NCBI GenBank assembly: GCA_040901795.1
Contig: JBBDYH010000060.1
Coordinates: 1 to 31,564 of the forward strand
Source of the DNA: JBBDYH01 sp040901795
GTDB taxonomy: Bacteria; Planctomycetota; Planctomycetia; Pirellulales; JALHPA01
DNA: 31,564 nucleotides
Direction: 5' to 3'
Shown: positions 15,298 to 23,691 of the stretch, piece by piece
Position numbering within the stretch: position 1 is the stretch's first letter
Layout of the letters: every line of letters begins with the position of its first letter
Translations under genes and position numbers: made by a program
Notes under the pieces: model-generated
Told to the model about the DNA's origin: nothing
What the model saw: the letters and a program-made list of their open reading frames with translations, nothing else
Database searches by the model: none

Positions 15298-16743
15298 ATG
15301 GCAATGAATCCGTACACTTCTACGTCAACTTCACGGCGCGGATTCCTCGGCAACGTCTTCACCGCAGTGGCGGGGATGGGGCTGGCGAATTTGCTCGCGC
15401 GCGAAGTCTCGGCGGTCGATACGACTTGGGCGCCAGCACGCGTCGTGACGCACTTTCCGGCCAAGGCCAAGCGCGTGTTGCAGATCTTTTGTCCAGGCGC
15501 CGCCTCGCACCTCGACTTGTGGGACTACAAACCGGCGCTGGCGAAGCACGCGGGCGAACCGCTGCCGGGTGAGAAAGAGTTCGTCTCATTCCAGGGCAAA
15601 AACGGCAACCTGATGCCGAGTCCCTGGCCGTTTCAGCCGGCGGGCGAGTGTGGCAAGATGATTTCGACGATGCTGCCGAACCTCGCGCGGCATGTGGATG
15701 ACATTGCCTTCGTCCATTCGATGACTTCGAAGTCGAACACGCACGGCCCGGGATGCATCTTCATGAACACCGGGCACCCTACCGAGGGTTTTCCGGCCGC
15801 CGGCGCTTGGGTGAGCTACGCCCTGGGAAGCGTGAACGACAACCTGCCGACGTACGTCGCCATGCCCGATATTCGCGGCGAGCCGCCCAATGGCAAGGCG
15901 AACTGGTCGAGCGGCTTTCTGGCGGCGAGGCATCAGGGGATCTTAATGGCCTCCCATCAACCGGTACGCAATCTCGCGCCGCCCGGCGACGTGACACCGC
16001 ATGAGCGACTTGCCACGAAGGAGTTTCTCGCGGTTCTGAATCGACGCCATGAAGAGGCGAATCCCGGCAACTCGGATCTGCAGGCGCGGATGGCGGCGTA
16101 CGAGTTGGCCGGGCGGATGCAGCTTTCGGCGCCGGAGGTGATGGATCTGACGAGGGAGTCGGCAACGGGCCACAAACTATACGGGACCGAGGACGCTAAC
16201 GAGTATAAGGCCGCATATGCGCGGAACTGTCTCTTGGCGCGGCGACTGCTGGAGCGCGGCGTGCGCTATGTGAACTTGTACTGCGCCTCGCGGGCCTCGG
16301 GCGTGGATGGGCTGTTGAACTGGGACGCGCACAAAACGCTGAAAGCGGATTACGAGCGTCACTGCCCCGTGTTCGATCAGCCGACCGCGGCCCTACTGAC
16401 CGATCTCAAGCAGCGGGGTCTGTTGGACGACACACTGGTACTCTGGACGACCGAGTTCGGCCGGATGCCCACGCATCAGGCAGGCACGACGGGACGCGAC
16501 CATAACCCCGACGGGTTCACGTGCTGGATGATGGGCGCCGGCGTCAAAGGTGGAGCAAGCTACGGAGCGACAGATGACTTTGGTCGGCGAGCGGTTGAGA
16601 ATGTGGCGACGGTATGGGACTTTTATGCGACGGCGCTGCACTTGTTAGGGCTGGATCACACGCGTCTGACCTGGCGACATAACGGGTTGGATCGACGGCT
16701 GACCGATGTGCATGGGCGGGTGTTGCAGGAGATTGTGGTGTGA
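15298..16743 (+). CDS. DUF1501-family Tat-exported protein, 481 aa
   Basis: The twin-arginine signal SRRGFLG (residues ~12-18) is followed by the hydrophobic stretch VFTAVAGMGLANLLA, so folded export is predicted. The body matches DUF1501, a sulfatase/alkaline-phosphatase-superfamily relative abundant in planctomycetes: RVLQIFCPGAASHLDLWDYKP near the N terminus, VHSMTSKSNTHGPGCIFMNTG, and LLDDTLVLWTTEFGRMPTHQ with GRDHNPDGFTCWMMGAGVKGG near the C terminus. D and H clusters there are candidate metal ligands. The length is typical. It lies 152 bases after the PSCyt1/DUF1553 gene, with a palindromic element between them, in the familiar two-gene unit. The actual reaction is unknown. Confidence 0.93.
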   Translation: MAMNPYTSTSTSRRGFLGNVFTAVAGMGLANLLAREVSAVDTTWAPARVVTHFPAKAKRVLQIFCPGAASHLDLWDYKPALAKHAGEPLPGEKEFVSFQGKNGNLMPSPWPFQPAGECGKMISTMLPNLARHVDDIAFVHSMTSKSNTHGPGCIFMNTGHPTEGFPAAGAWVSYALGSVNDNLPTYVAMPDIRGEPPNGKANWSSGFLAARHQGILMASHQPVRNLAPPGDVTPHERLATKEFLAVLNRRHEEANPGNSDLQARMAAYELAGRMQLSAPEVMDLTRESATGHKLYGTEDANEYKAAYARNCLLARRLLERGVRYVNLYCASRASGVDGLLNWDAHKTLKADYERHCPVFDQPTAALLTDLKQRGLLDDTLVLWTTEFGRMPTHQAGTTGRDHNPDGFTCWMMGAGVKGGASYGATDDFGRRAVENVATVWDFYATALHLLGLDHTRLTWRHNGLDRRLTDVHGRVLQEIVV

Positions 16744-16745
16744 GT

Positions 16746-16792
16746 AGCCCCGGAGGGGGCGCCATTCTATAGCCGGGGGCGCCAGCCCCCGG
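16746..16792. terminator. Hairpin terminator region between convergent genes, with GCCCCGGAGGGG repeats
   Basis: CCGGGGGC-GCCA-GCCCCCGG (16773-16792) is a perfect 8-base-pair stem with a 4-base loop, between the stop of the DUF1501 gene and the oppositely oriented methyltransferase gene. A short GCCCCGGAGGGG palindrome stands just before it (16747 onward) and again near 16818. There is no strong T run, so termination efficiency is uncertain. Confidence 0.55.
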
Positions 16793-16837
16793 ACTTCGTC
16801 GCAGAACTCTACCCAAGCCCCGGAGGGGCGACATTGT

Positions 16838-17866
16838 CTAAATCGCCTTGGTCGCCAGGACGGCGTCGAGAGGCGAGGGCGTGCGACAGCCGAGGACGTT
16901 GCTGAAACCGACTTGCGTGAGGAGCGATTCGTACTCTACCAACGTGCGCTCCTTGCCTTCGGTGCAGGTGAGCATGTTGAGGCTTTGCATCTGGGCCCAG
17001 CTAGGACCGGATTTGTCGCCGAAGAGCAGCTTCTCGGCGATCAGCAAGGCGCCGTTCGACGGCAGGCTGTCGTGGATGCGGCCGAGCAGACGCAGCACCT
17101 TGTCCTCACTCCAGTCGTGCAAGATCCGACCGACGGCGTAGAGATCGGCCTTCGGCAATGGATCGACGAAAAAGTCGCCGGCGCTAATTGCGATGCGGCC
17201 GGCGGCCGGCGAAGCGCCGACGATCTCTTCAGCGAGTGGCACTGCTTCCGGTAGATCGAATACGACCGCTTGCAAGTTCGGGTATCGCTGGCAGGCGGCG
17301 ATGGCGAGGTGGCCCGTCGCGCCGCCGAGATCGACCAGGCGCGTGAAGCGGCCAAGGTCGAACGCCGCGACCACGTGCGGCGAGCTGATCAGTCCGAAGC
17401 CGTGCATGCCCATCAGGAACTCGCGTTTGTCATCTTCGGTCTTGAAGAAGTGCGAGAAGATCGGGCCTTCCCAGCCATACGTTTGTTTCCAGCGAGGCGT
17501 GCCCTCGCGGACCGCGTCCTCCAGATTGCCCCAGAGCTGCCACATCATATCGTTCGAGCGGTTGATGTAGCCCGTGAGGCGGCGCGGGCTGGTTTTGGTC
17601 AAATACGTCGCCGCTACGAGCGTGTTCTCGTAACGGTCGCCGTTTCGCTGCAGCAACTCAAGGCCGACGCAGGCATCGAGCAGTCGTTCGAGCGCGTCGG
17701 CGTTTGCCTCAAGTTGAGTACTGAGTTCGTGGAGCGACTTCGGGCCGGCGGCCACGGCGTCGAACACGCCCATCGATACGGCGACGAACATCACCTTCGA
17801 GCGTCGGAAGCCTGTGAGCAGATCGAGGACGATCGTGGCGTCGGGGACGGTGAGATCGGTGGGCAC
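16838..17866 (-). CDS. SAM-dependent O-methyltransferase, ASMT/plant OMT family 2 type, 342 aa
   Basis: An N-terminal winged-helix dimerisation region (DLLTGFRRSKVMFVAVSMGVFDAV; LEANADALERLLDACVGLELL) precedes a Rossmann SAM-binding domain. Motif I is VDLGGATGH (residues 178-186); then VVFDLPEAVPLAEEI supplies the acidic residue for SAM, and GRILHDWSEDKVLRLLGRI carries the His-Asp region where the family's catalytic base lies. The similarity in pattern is to acetylserotonin O-methyltransferase-like proteins. The acceptor substrate is unknown, and such bacterial members act on various phenols and pigments. The start at 17866 is GTG without a clear ribosome-binding site. The gene follows the PVC-type CxxCH gene by 34 bases on the same strand, so a shared transcript is possible, across a heptamer tract and a short CCCGCC/GGCGGG palindrome. 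Confidence 0.9.
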   Translation of the reverse strand: MPTDLTVPDATIVLDLLTGFRRSKVMFVAVSMGVFDAVAAGPKSLHELSTQLEANADALERLLDACVGLELLQRNGDRYENTLVAATYLTKTSPRRLTGYINRSNDMMWQLWGNLEDAVREGTPRWKQTYGWEGPIFSHFFKTEDDKREFLMGMHGFGLISSPHVVAAFDLGRFTRLVDLGGATGHLAIAACQRYPNLQAVVFDLPEAVPLAEEIVGASPAAGRIAISAGDFFVDPLPKADLYAVGRILHDWSEDKVLRLLGRIHDSLPSNGALLIAEKLLFGDKSGPSWAQMQSLNMLTCTEGKERTLVEYESLLTQVGFSNVLGCRTPSPLDAVLATKAI

Positions 17867-17896
17867 TAGAGGGTTCCCGCCACGGCGGGCAGGCTA

Positions 17897-17917
17897 GGGT
17901 TCAGGGTTCAGGGTTCA
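17897..17917. repeat. (GGGTTCA)3 tandem heptamer at a gene's 3' end
   Basis: Three perfect units. Read on the minus strand as TGAACCC it encodes the last residues (N-P-E-P) and the TGA stop of the PVC-type protein. Because 7 is not a multiple of 3, three units give a TGA in all three frames. Confidence 0.8.
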
Positions 17918-20900
17918 ATTGGGGCGCACCCGGGATCAACTTCGCCGAGGGATCGTCGGGCGGCTTGTCAAAGGCGAGGAAGGCGAACACGTCGGCGAGT
18001 TGTTGCCGCGTTAGGACCGATTCGATTCCTTCGGGCATCATCGAGAGCTTGCTCGAGCGGAGGTAATTGATATTGTTGCGCGGCACGATCTCTTCGGCGT
18101 CGCCGGGCAGGCGGAGCACGATTCGCTGATCGTTGTCTTCAGCGATCAGTCCGGTGAGGTTGCGGCCGTCTTCGGTCACGACGGTGACGACCTGATAGGC
18201 AGGGCCAATGACGAGGCTCGGGTCGAAGACGTTGGAGACCAATTGCTCGAACGAAGCGCGGCCGTTGGCGGTGATGTCGGGTCCGAGCTTATGACCTTCT
18301 CCGTGGATCGTGTGACACTGGGCACAGAAGCTTTTGAAGACAAGCCGCCCGGCGGCCGGATCGCCAACGTGCTCGCGAAAGTACTCCGTCATCTCGGCAA
18401 CCACGCGCTCGCGCTGGGGATTGCGTTCCTCACGGATGCGGCCGAAGGCTTTTTCCACCGCCCACAAGGCTTCACGGTCGTTGCTTTCCAGGATTTTGCG
18501 GAGGTGGTTGGCATTGAGGACGCTCTTGGGCATTTTTTCGGCGAGCACGGCGTTGAGCAGCTTTCGCGCCCACGGCTCGCGCTGCATGACCAGGTCGATG
18601 GCCAGCGGCTGAAGCTCGGGGGCGAGGTTTGGATATTCCGCGAGAATCACGTCGGCCAAACGCGGGTCTTCGACGCGGCCGAGCGCGGCGAGCACGCGCG
18701 TTGCGAACTCGGGTGACGCCGCAGAGAGAACCTCGGGAAGCGCCTCGAGCAGCGAACGATCGCGGAAGGCGACGAGCGCCTCGAGGGCTTGCAGGCGGGC
18801 GTCGTCGGACTGGTCTTTGGCCAGCAACGTGGTGCGGACTTGCGTCGTGTCGATCGTCCCCAGGCCAAGGCGCGCGGCAAGCAGTTGTGTACTCAGGTGT
18901 AACGGAGATGAATCGCTGTCGGCGAGGATCCGATCGAGGAGCGGTCGAATCCATTCCCGCAGCTCGGCCCGCTTCACGTCGCTTAAGGCGTCGAGCTTAG
19001 CGGAAACGGCGCCGATGGCTCCTGGCATGCGGCTGTTGTGACGAGTGAAGGCGTGATCGAGGAGAGCGACGACCGCTGCGACATTCGGCTGTTGAGCGCT
19101 GAGCAAGCGATCAATCCCCCGGTGCATAAGCGTCGCGACCGCGGGTGATGCGCGGTGTATGTTACCCTCGGCGCTGTGCAGCAGTGCGGCGAATCGCGCG
19201 CCTTCGCTTTCCAATAGCGGGTGCAAATTGTGCCAGACGATCGGGGGGATCACCTTGTCGTGGCCGCAATGGATGAGCACATCGACCAGCACCGCCAACG
19301 CGTCGCAATCGTTGATCTTCCGCGCGGCGATCGCGACCTGGAGCTGGACATCGGGCGCAGGATCGCGGGCGAGTTGGACCACGTTTTCACGCAGCGACGG
19401 CGATATCTTGCCCTGATTACCGGCGACCCGCACGGCCCAGGCGCGGAAGGTTGCATCACGATGGTGAAAGAGCTTCTCGTGGAAAGACGGGCGAAGTGCG
19501 TCACCGCCGCTCAGAGACCAGAGCGCATGGAGCCGAGTCTTACGCGGGGCGGATTCATCGAGCAAGAGCTTTTCCAGGGCGGTTTCCAGCGAGTCGGTTG
19601 CTTGTTCGTTGCCTGTGGAGCGATCCGAAAGACGCTCGTTCAATAGCCGCTGCGCCGTCTCGCGGAAGTAGAGGTTGCCACTCGATAGCCGCGCGACAAG
19701 CTGCGCGTCGCTTTCTGTAGCAAGATCGAACTTCGCGGCTCGCGGAGTGTCGGAGTAACGCAATCGCCAGAGGCGGCCCTTCAAACGATCCACACCCGCC
19801 GGATCGCGGGCGGCGTCTTGCGAGCAGTGATAGCGGTCGTACCAGTCGAGCACATACAGGCTGCCGTCGGGGCCGATCTTCAACGCGACGGGCATGAACC
19901 AGACATCATTGGCGGCGAGCAGATCCGGTTCGGCCTTTGCAAGATAGGTCGCACCGTCGCGCGTGAGGCGATCGACATTCAGACAGCCGCCGTGGATATT
20001 GCCGACGACGATGCGCTCGCGGTATTGCGGCGGGAACGAGTCGGTATCGAGGTTCACAATTCCGCAGTAGGCCGTCTTTTGATGGCTGTGATCGGTGATC
20101 GAGCCGATCTTCATCGCAAACGGCGGATACGCCCCCGCCTGGCGGTTATAAATGCCGGTCTCGACGAAATGAAACAGGTGGTCGTTCGCCCAATGGCAGG
20201 CCTCGATGATCGCACTCCCCTCGGCATCCCACGCAATGCCGTACGGGTTGCTCGTCCCTTCGGCGAAGACCTGGAAGTCGCGTGTGCGCGGATGAAAGCG
20301 CCACATCGCGCAGGTAAACCGATGCCGCTTACCATGTTGATCGACGATCTCGCTCGGGTTAAAGACGCCGTTGAGGCCGTAGAGCCAGCCGTCGGGTCCC
20401 CAGGTGAGCGAGCTGGGCAGCTCGTGCGTGTCGGCGCGACCGAATCCGGTGAGGATGACTTCGCGGCTGACTTCTTTGCCATCTTTCTCCCTGAGGAAGA
20501 GGAGGTCGGGCGCATTGAGCACCCACACGCCACCGTAGCCGACCGCGACGCCGGTGGGGATGTTCAGCCCGTCAGCAAGAACACTGACGTGTTCGGCGCG
20601 GCCATCGCCATCGCGATCTTCAAGAATCTTCACGCGATCTCGGCCCGGCCCGGCTGGCTTGCGCGGATACTCGATGCTTTCGGTGACAAAGATTCGCCCG
20701 CGATCGTCAAAGGTCATTGCGATCGGGTTGACGATATCCGGCTCGCTGGCGACAAGCTCGACGCGGAAGCCTTCGGGCACGGTCATCTTGGACTGCGCTT
20801 CGGCCGGCGAATACGGCTCATTGGGCGGACGGTCCTGCCGGTGAGGAATGGCGTCATGTTGGGCGGGAGCGGCCATTGCGGCGCCAAGAATCGCCGCAGC

Positions 20901-20930
20901 CGTTAACGCAGTTCGCAATCGGTTGGTCAT
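17901..20930 (-). CDS. PVC-type haem-binding CxxCH protein (sugar-dehydrogenase-like propeller, HEAT repeats, cytochrome c domain), 1009 aa
   Basis: The signal peptide is MTNRLRTALTAAAILGAAMAAPAQ. Next is the planctomycete/verrucomicrobial N-terminal propeller domain (VPEGFRVELVASEPDIVNPIAMTFDDRGR; ELPSSLTWGPDGWLYGLNGV; LKIGPDGSLYVLDWYDRYH). A long alpha-helical HEAT-like middle follows (ALWSLSGGDALRPSF; AVRVAGNQGKISPSL). The C-terminal cytochrome c-like domain has CAQCH with KLGPDITANGR and GLIAEDNDQRIVLRLPG. It is presumed periplasmic or membrane-associated electron-transfer or dehydrogenase activity; the substrate is unknown. The start at 20930 was preferred over 20960 because it begins the signal peptide and has AGAGGA about 11 bases ahead. 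The stop and last residues come from a TGAACCC heptamer tract. Confidence 0.93.
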   Translation of the reverse strand: MTNRLRTALTAAAILGAAMAAPAQHDAIPHRQDRPPNEPYSPAEAQSKMTVPEGFRVELVASEPDIVNPIAMTFDDRGRIFVTESIEYPRKPAGPGRDRVKILEDRDGDGRAEHVSVLADGLNIPTGVAVGYGGVWVLNAPDLLFLREKDGKEVSREVILTGFGRADTHELPSSLTWGPDGWLYGLNGVFNPSEIVDQHGKRHRFTCAMWRFHPRTRDFQVFAEGTSNPYGIAWDAEGSAIIEACHWANDHLFHFVETGIYNRQAGAYPPFAMKIGSITDHSHQKTAYCGIVNLDTDSFPPQYRERIVVGNIHGGCLNVDRLTRDGATYLAKAEPDLLAANDVWFMPVALKIGPDGSLYVLDWYDRYHCSQDAARDPAGVDRLKGRLWRLRYSDTPRAAKFDLATESDAQLVARLSSGNLYFRETAQRLLNERLSDRSTGNEQATDSLETALEKLLLDESAPRKTRLHALWSLSGGDALRPSFHEKLFHHRDATFRAWAVRVAGNQGKISPSLRENVVQLARDPAPDVQLQVAIAARKINDCDALAVLVDVLIHCGHDKVIPPIVWHNLHPLLESEGARFAALLHSAEGNIHRASPAVATLMHRGIDRLLSAQQPNVAAVVALLDHAFTRHNSRMPGAIGAVSAKLDALSDVKRAELREWIRPLLDRILADSDSSPLHLSTQLLAARLGLGTIDTTQVRTTLLAKDQSDDARLQALEALVAFRDRSLLEALPEVLSAASPEFATRVLAALGRVEDPRLADVILAEYPNLAPELQPLAIDLVMQREPWARKLLNAVLAEKMPKSVLNANHLRKILESNDREALWAVEKAFGRIREERNPQRERVVAEMTEYFREHVGDPAAGRLVFKSFCAQCHTIHGEGHKLGPDITANGRASFEQLVSNVFDPSLVIGPAYQVVTVVTEDGRNLTGLIAEDNDQRIVLRLPGDAEEIVPRNNINYLRSSKLSMMPEGIESVLTRQQLADVFAFLAFDKPPDDPSAKLIPGAPQLNPEP

Positions 20931-21017
20931 TAAGGTTGTTCCTCTCGATGGGCCTACCACTTCTCCAGCCGGATCATAAATCCCGGCATTGATCGCCAGC
21001 GAATCGGCGTCAGTGAA

Positions 21018-22613
21018 TCACTTCCAGAGATTCCGGTCGAGCATGCGGTAGTTGATCGCTTCGCTGATGTGCATGGACGTGATGGGAGTTGTGGTGGAAG
21101 GCGCCGTGAGCGCTTCATCGGGGGACTCACGTCCGCCGCTCGCCGAGGCTGATTCGAGGTCGGCGATCGTGCGCGCGACGCGGAGGATTTTGTCGTGGGC
21201 GCGGGCGGAGAGGCCGAGCTCGCTCATGGTCGACCGAAGCAGGTTCATGCCGGCTTCATCGAGCTGGCAGAATTGGCGAATCTGGCGGTGCGTCATCTGG
21301 CCGTTGTGGCGGACGGTGGAGCCGGCGAAGCGCGCGGATTGCATCCGCCGTGCCGCCACGACAGCGACGCGCATGTCGGCGCTGGATGTGCCTGTTTGCG
21401 AACCGGAGAGCTCCTTGAACGGCACGGCCGGGACTTCGATGTGAATGTCGATACGATCGAGTAAAGGGCCGCTGATCTTGCTCATGTAGCGATCGATCTG
21501 CGGGACTGTGCAGTGGCATTCGCGGCGTGGGTCGCCCCGGTAGCCACAGGGGCAAGGATTGAGCGCGGCGACGAGCATGAAGGCGGCGGGAAACGTCGTG
21601 GCGTTGAGGGCTCGCGAGATAGTGACCACGCCGTCCTCGAGCGGCTGGCGGAGGACCTCCAGCGTCGAGCGATTGAACTCGGGCAGCTCGTCGAGGAACA
21701 GCACGCCGTTGTGCGAGAGCGAAATCTCGCCGGGCGTAGGGATGCTGCCGCCGCCGACCAGGCCGGCGTTGCTGATCGTGTGGTGTGGAGAGCGATACGG
21801 CCGCGTTGCCAGGAGCGGCTGACCCGCCTTGAGCAGACCCATTGCGGAGTAAATACGCGTGGTTTCAATCGACTCGTTGGCGGTCAGCTCGGGAAGGATC
21901 GTCGGCAAGCGCTTGGCCAGCATCGTCTTGCCGGAACCGGGCGGACCGAGCATCAAAATATTGTGCGAGCCGGCCGCAGCAATCGTGAGCGCCCGCTTTG
22001 CCATCTCCTGGCCGCGGACGTCGGCGAAGTCGACTTCGTAACCGGCGTACTGATCGAACCACTCGTTGAGCCGCGCGGGAGTCGGCTCGATCTCGATCTG
22101 GCCGGCAAAGAAGGCGACGGCCTGCGAGAGACTGCTGACGGAAATGACTTCGATCTCTTCGACGACAGCGGCTTCCGACGCGCTTTCGGCGGGAACCACG
22201 AGGCCGCGGAGATCGCGCTGGCGAGCAGCGGCGATCGCCATCGATAGCGCGCCTTTGGTCGGGCGCGTGAGCCCATCGAGCGAAAGCTCGCCCACGACGG
22301 CGTATTGCGCGAACCGCTCCGACGCCAATTGTCCGCTGGCGGCCAGCATACCCAGCGAGATCGGCAGATCGAACGACGCGGCTTGTTTGGGCAACTCCGC
22401 CGGGGCAAGGTTGATCACGATGCGGTCCTGCGGCTTGAGGAAGCCGGAGTTGATCAGTGCTCGCTCGATGCGGTGCGTGCTCTCCTTAACGGCCGCTTCG
22501 GGCAGACCGACGAGTACCGTTTTGGGCAGGGCGCCCGGCGAGACGTCGACTTCGACTTCGACCGGCAAAGCCTCGATGCCCAACAGCGAGAAGGTTTGCA
22601 GCTTGGCGAGCAT
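21018..22613 (-). CDS. comM: ComM/YifB-like Mg-chelatase-type AAA+ ATPase, 531 aa
   Basis: The N-terminal ChlI/Lon-protease-like domain begins with the hallmark FSLLGIEALPVEVEVDVSPG and VGLPEAAVKESTHRIERAL. The AAA+ core has Walker A GPPGSGKT (residues 223-230), Walker B GVLFLDELPEF, and a Cys-rich insert NPCPCGYRGDPRRECHC. The C-terminal lid begins with MSKISGPLLDRIDIHIEVP. Length and order are standard. In competent proteobacteria ComM is a hexameric helicase promoting branch migration when incoming DNA recombines; the same role here is inferred from family. The start at 22613 is the canonical one, yet it lacks a Shine-Dalgarno because a GGGTTC tandem tract ends six bases upstream. The CxxCH gene lies about 87 bases downstream on the same strand. 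Confidence 0.95.
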   Translation of the reverse strand: MLAKLQTFSLLGIEALPVEVEVDVSPGALPKTVLVGLPEAAVKESTHRIERALINSGFLKPQDRIVINLAPAELPKQAASFDLPISLGMLAASGQLASERFAQYAVVGELSLDGLTRPTKGALSMAIAAARQRDLRGLVVPAESASEAAVVEEIEVISVSSLSQAVAFFAGQIEIEPTPARLNEWFDQYAGYEVDFADVRGQEMAKRALTIAAAGSHNILMLGPPGSGKTMLAKRLPTILPELTANESIETTRIYSAMGLLKAGQPLLATRPYRSPHHTISNAGLVGGGSIPTPGEISLSHNGVLFLDELPEFNRSTLEVLRQPLEDGVVTISRALNATTFPAAFMLVAALNPCPCGYRGDPRRECHCTVPQIDRYMSKISGPLLDRIDIHIEVPAVPFKELSGSQTGTSSADMRVAVVAARRMQSARFAGSTVRHNGQMTHRQIRQFCQLDEAGMNLLRSTMSELGLSARAHDKILRVARTIADLESASASGGRESPDEALTAPSTTTPITSMHISEAINYRMLDRNLWK

Positions 22614-22619
22614 GAGGCG

Positions 22620-22647
22620 GGGTTCGGGGTTCAGGGTTCAGGGTTCA
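22620..22647. repeat. Tandem GGGTTC(A/G) heptamer, four units, abutting the comM start
   Basis: Units at 22620, 22627, 22634 and 22641; the first ends in G, the others in A. It is the same heptamer as at 17897-17917. It occupies the place where the comM ribosome-binding site would be expected. Confidence 0.8.
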
Positions 22648-22899
22648 GCAACGAATGAGTTACAAGGAGAGGACGGAGATGATGGCTAGGAGAGCCGGGG
22701 ACGACGAGGAGAAGATGTACGAGACGTGATCATTGTGAAGTGCGCCGGAGGCGCGTGCAAGTTTTTGAATTTGACGGGGGAGTGAACCGCAAGACCCGAC
22801 TCTGGCCCCTCCCTAGGAGGGAGAGGAGTGCGCGTGCTATGATTTGGGCGATTTGGGCAAGTTACTCTCGCCAGGCATAAAACAACAGGAGCTCCTTCT

Positions 22900-23178
22900 A
22901 TGGCCAGGAAACAAGCAGCAAGCGCTGCAGCGCCGCCCGCTCGCCCGCAGTCGGTTGAAATCGGTCTGTTGATTGCCGCCTCGCACTTTGTGCGTGAAGC
23001 GGGTGGCTGGCGCGCCGCCGAAGGGCAGTTGCGCGCCGTGCAGAACTTTGTGAACACCTGCGGCGGTTTCGATCGAGCCGAAGAGATGCTCGGGTCACTT
23101 GAGGCGATTCGCGGCAACCTTGATGGATTGGCGCCGCCAGAGCCGCGGGAGATGGATAATGTGGAGATGGTGGAATAG
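22900..23178 (+). CDS. Hypothetical protein, 92 aa
   Basis: No family is recognised. AGGAG lies 9-10 bases before the ATG at 22900, a good ribosome-binding site. The N terminus is short, basic and Ala/Pro-rich (ARKQAASAAAPPARPQ), followed by an apparently folded, helix-forming core (VEIGLLIAASHFVREAGGWRAAEGQLRAVQNFV; FDRAEEMLGSLEAIRGNLDGL) and an acidic tail. There is no signal peptide or membrane segment. It is convergent with the HU gene, sharing the terminator at 23240-23265, and has its own upstream region. A small cytoplasmic protein, perhaps nucleoid- or complex-associated, but that is only an impression. Confidence 0.7.
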   Translation: MARKQAASAAAPPARPQSVEIGLLIAASHFVREAGGWRAAEGQLRAVQNFVNTCGGFDRAEEMLGSLEAIRGNLDGLAPPEPREMDNVEMVE

Positions 23179-23239
23179 CTCTCCAAGAGGCGCGCAGCGA
23201 AGTGTGATTGTGAGAAACACGTCCGCCGCTCGCCAACAC

Positions 23240-23265
23240 AAAAGCCCGCCGAGCGGCGGGCTTTT
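23240..23265. terminator. Bidirectional rho-independent terminator
   Basis: AAAA-GCCCGCC-GAGC-GGCGGGC-TTTT is a perfect 7-base-pair GC stem with a tetraloop and A and T tracts on either side. It can end transcription of the 92-aa gene (plus strand) and of the HU gene (minus strand). Confidence 0.93.
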
Positions 23266-23280
23266 GGTGCTGGAGTGTAC

Positions 23281-23333
23281 GACGGCCTTCCCAGGCCGTC
23301 GATTCCTCAGGTCGACCTTTGGAAGGCCGACCT
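23281..23333. repeat. Double hairpin repeat downstream of the HU gene
   Basis: GACGGCCT/AGGCCGTC (23281-23300) forms an 8-base-pair stem. AGGTCGACCTT/AAGGCCGACCT (23309-23333) forms a second stem with one A-C mismatch. The unit lies between the terminator and the HU stop codon and resembles dispersed planctomycete palindromes. Confidence 0.6.
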
Positions 23334-23352
23334 ACTTGGAAAGGGACCTAGA

Positions 23353-23691
23353 TTACGCCATGGCCTTGAGGTTCTTCAGCGGCCGCACTTTGATTTTCAC
23401 ACTGGCCGGCTTGGCCGGAACATCGCGAATCTCGCCAGTGAACGGATTCTTGACAGCCTTCTGCGCCGGCTTAGCAGGAACGTTCTGGCGCACGATCTTC
23501 ACCAGGCCGGGAATCTGAAATACGCCTGGGCCTTTCTTGCCGACGTTCTTGGCGATTTCGTTGCCGAGGGCTTCGAGCACCGCGCCGACGTCCTTGCGCC
23601 CCAGGCCCGTCTCCTCGGCAATGGAATTGAGAACCTCGCTCTTCGAAGGAGCCTTGCCGGTCTTGTTCTTTGCTGCTGCGGCTTTCGCCAT
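23353..23691 (-). CDS. HU-family DNA-binding protein, 112 aa
   Basis: A Bacterial DNA-binding (HU/IHF) fold: helical N half SKSEVLNSIAEETGLGRKDVGAVLEALGNEIAKNV, then the beta region GPGVFQIPGLVKIVRQ and the DNA-clasping arm with NPFTGE (family NPxTGE, where the proline intercalates in DNA). A basic N-terminal extension (AKAAAAKNKTGKAP) and a C-terminal tail (VKIKVRPLKNLKAMA) make it somewhat longer than the ~90-aa E. coli HU. The middle reads 'PGLVKI' rather than the usual 'FGTF', a variant I associate with planctomycete members. It has a near-perfect ribosome-binding site (AAGGAGG). Nucleoid architecture is the expected role. Confidence 0.93.
   Translation of the reverse strand: MAKAAAAKNKTGKAPSKSEVLNSIAEETGLGRKDVGAVLEALGNEIAKNVGKKGPGVFQIPGLVKIVRQNVPAKPAQKAVKNPFTGEIRDVPAKPASVKIKVRPLKNLKAMA

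Noticed and set aside
19818..20906. 362-codon open frame antisense to the PVC-type gene
   Set aside because: Its composition is that of a high-GC shadow frame. It has no domain, and the minus-strand gene is strongly supported.
22620..22647. Tandem heptamers as a CRISPR array or telomere-like end
   Set aside because: There are only three or four units without spacers, embedded in ordinary chromosomal genes.
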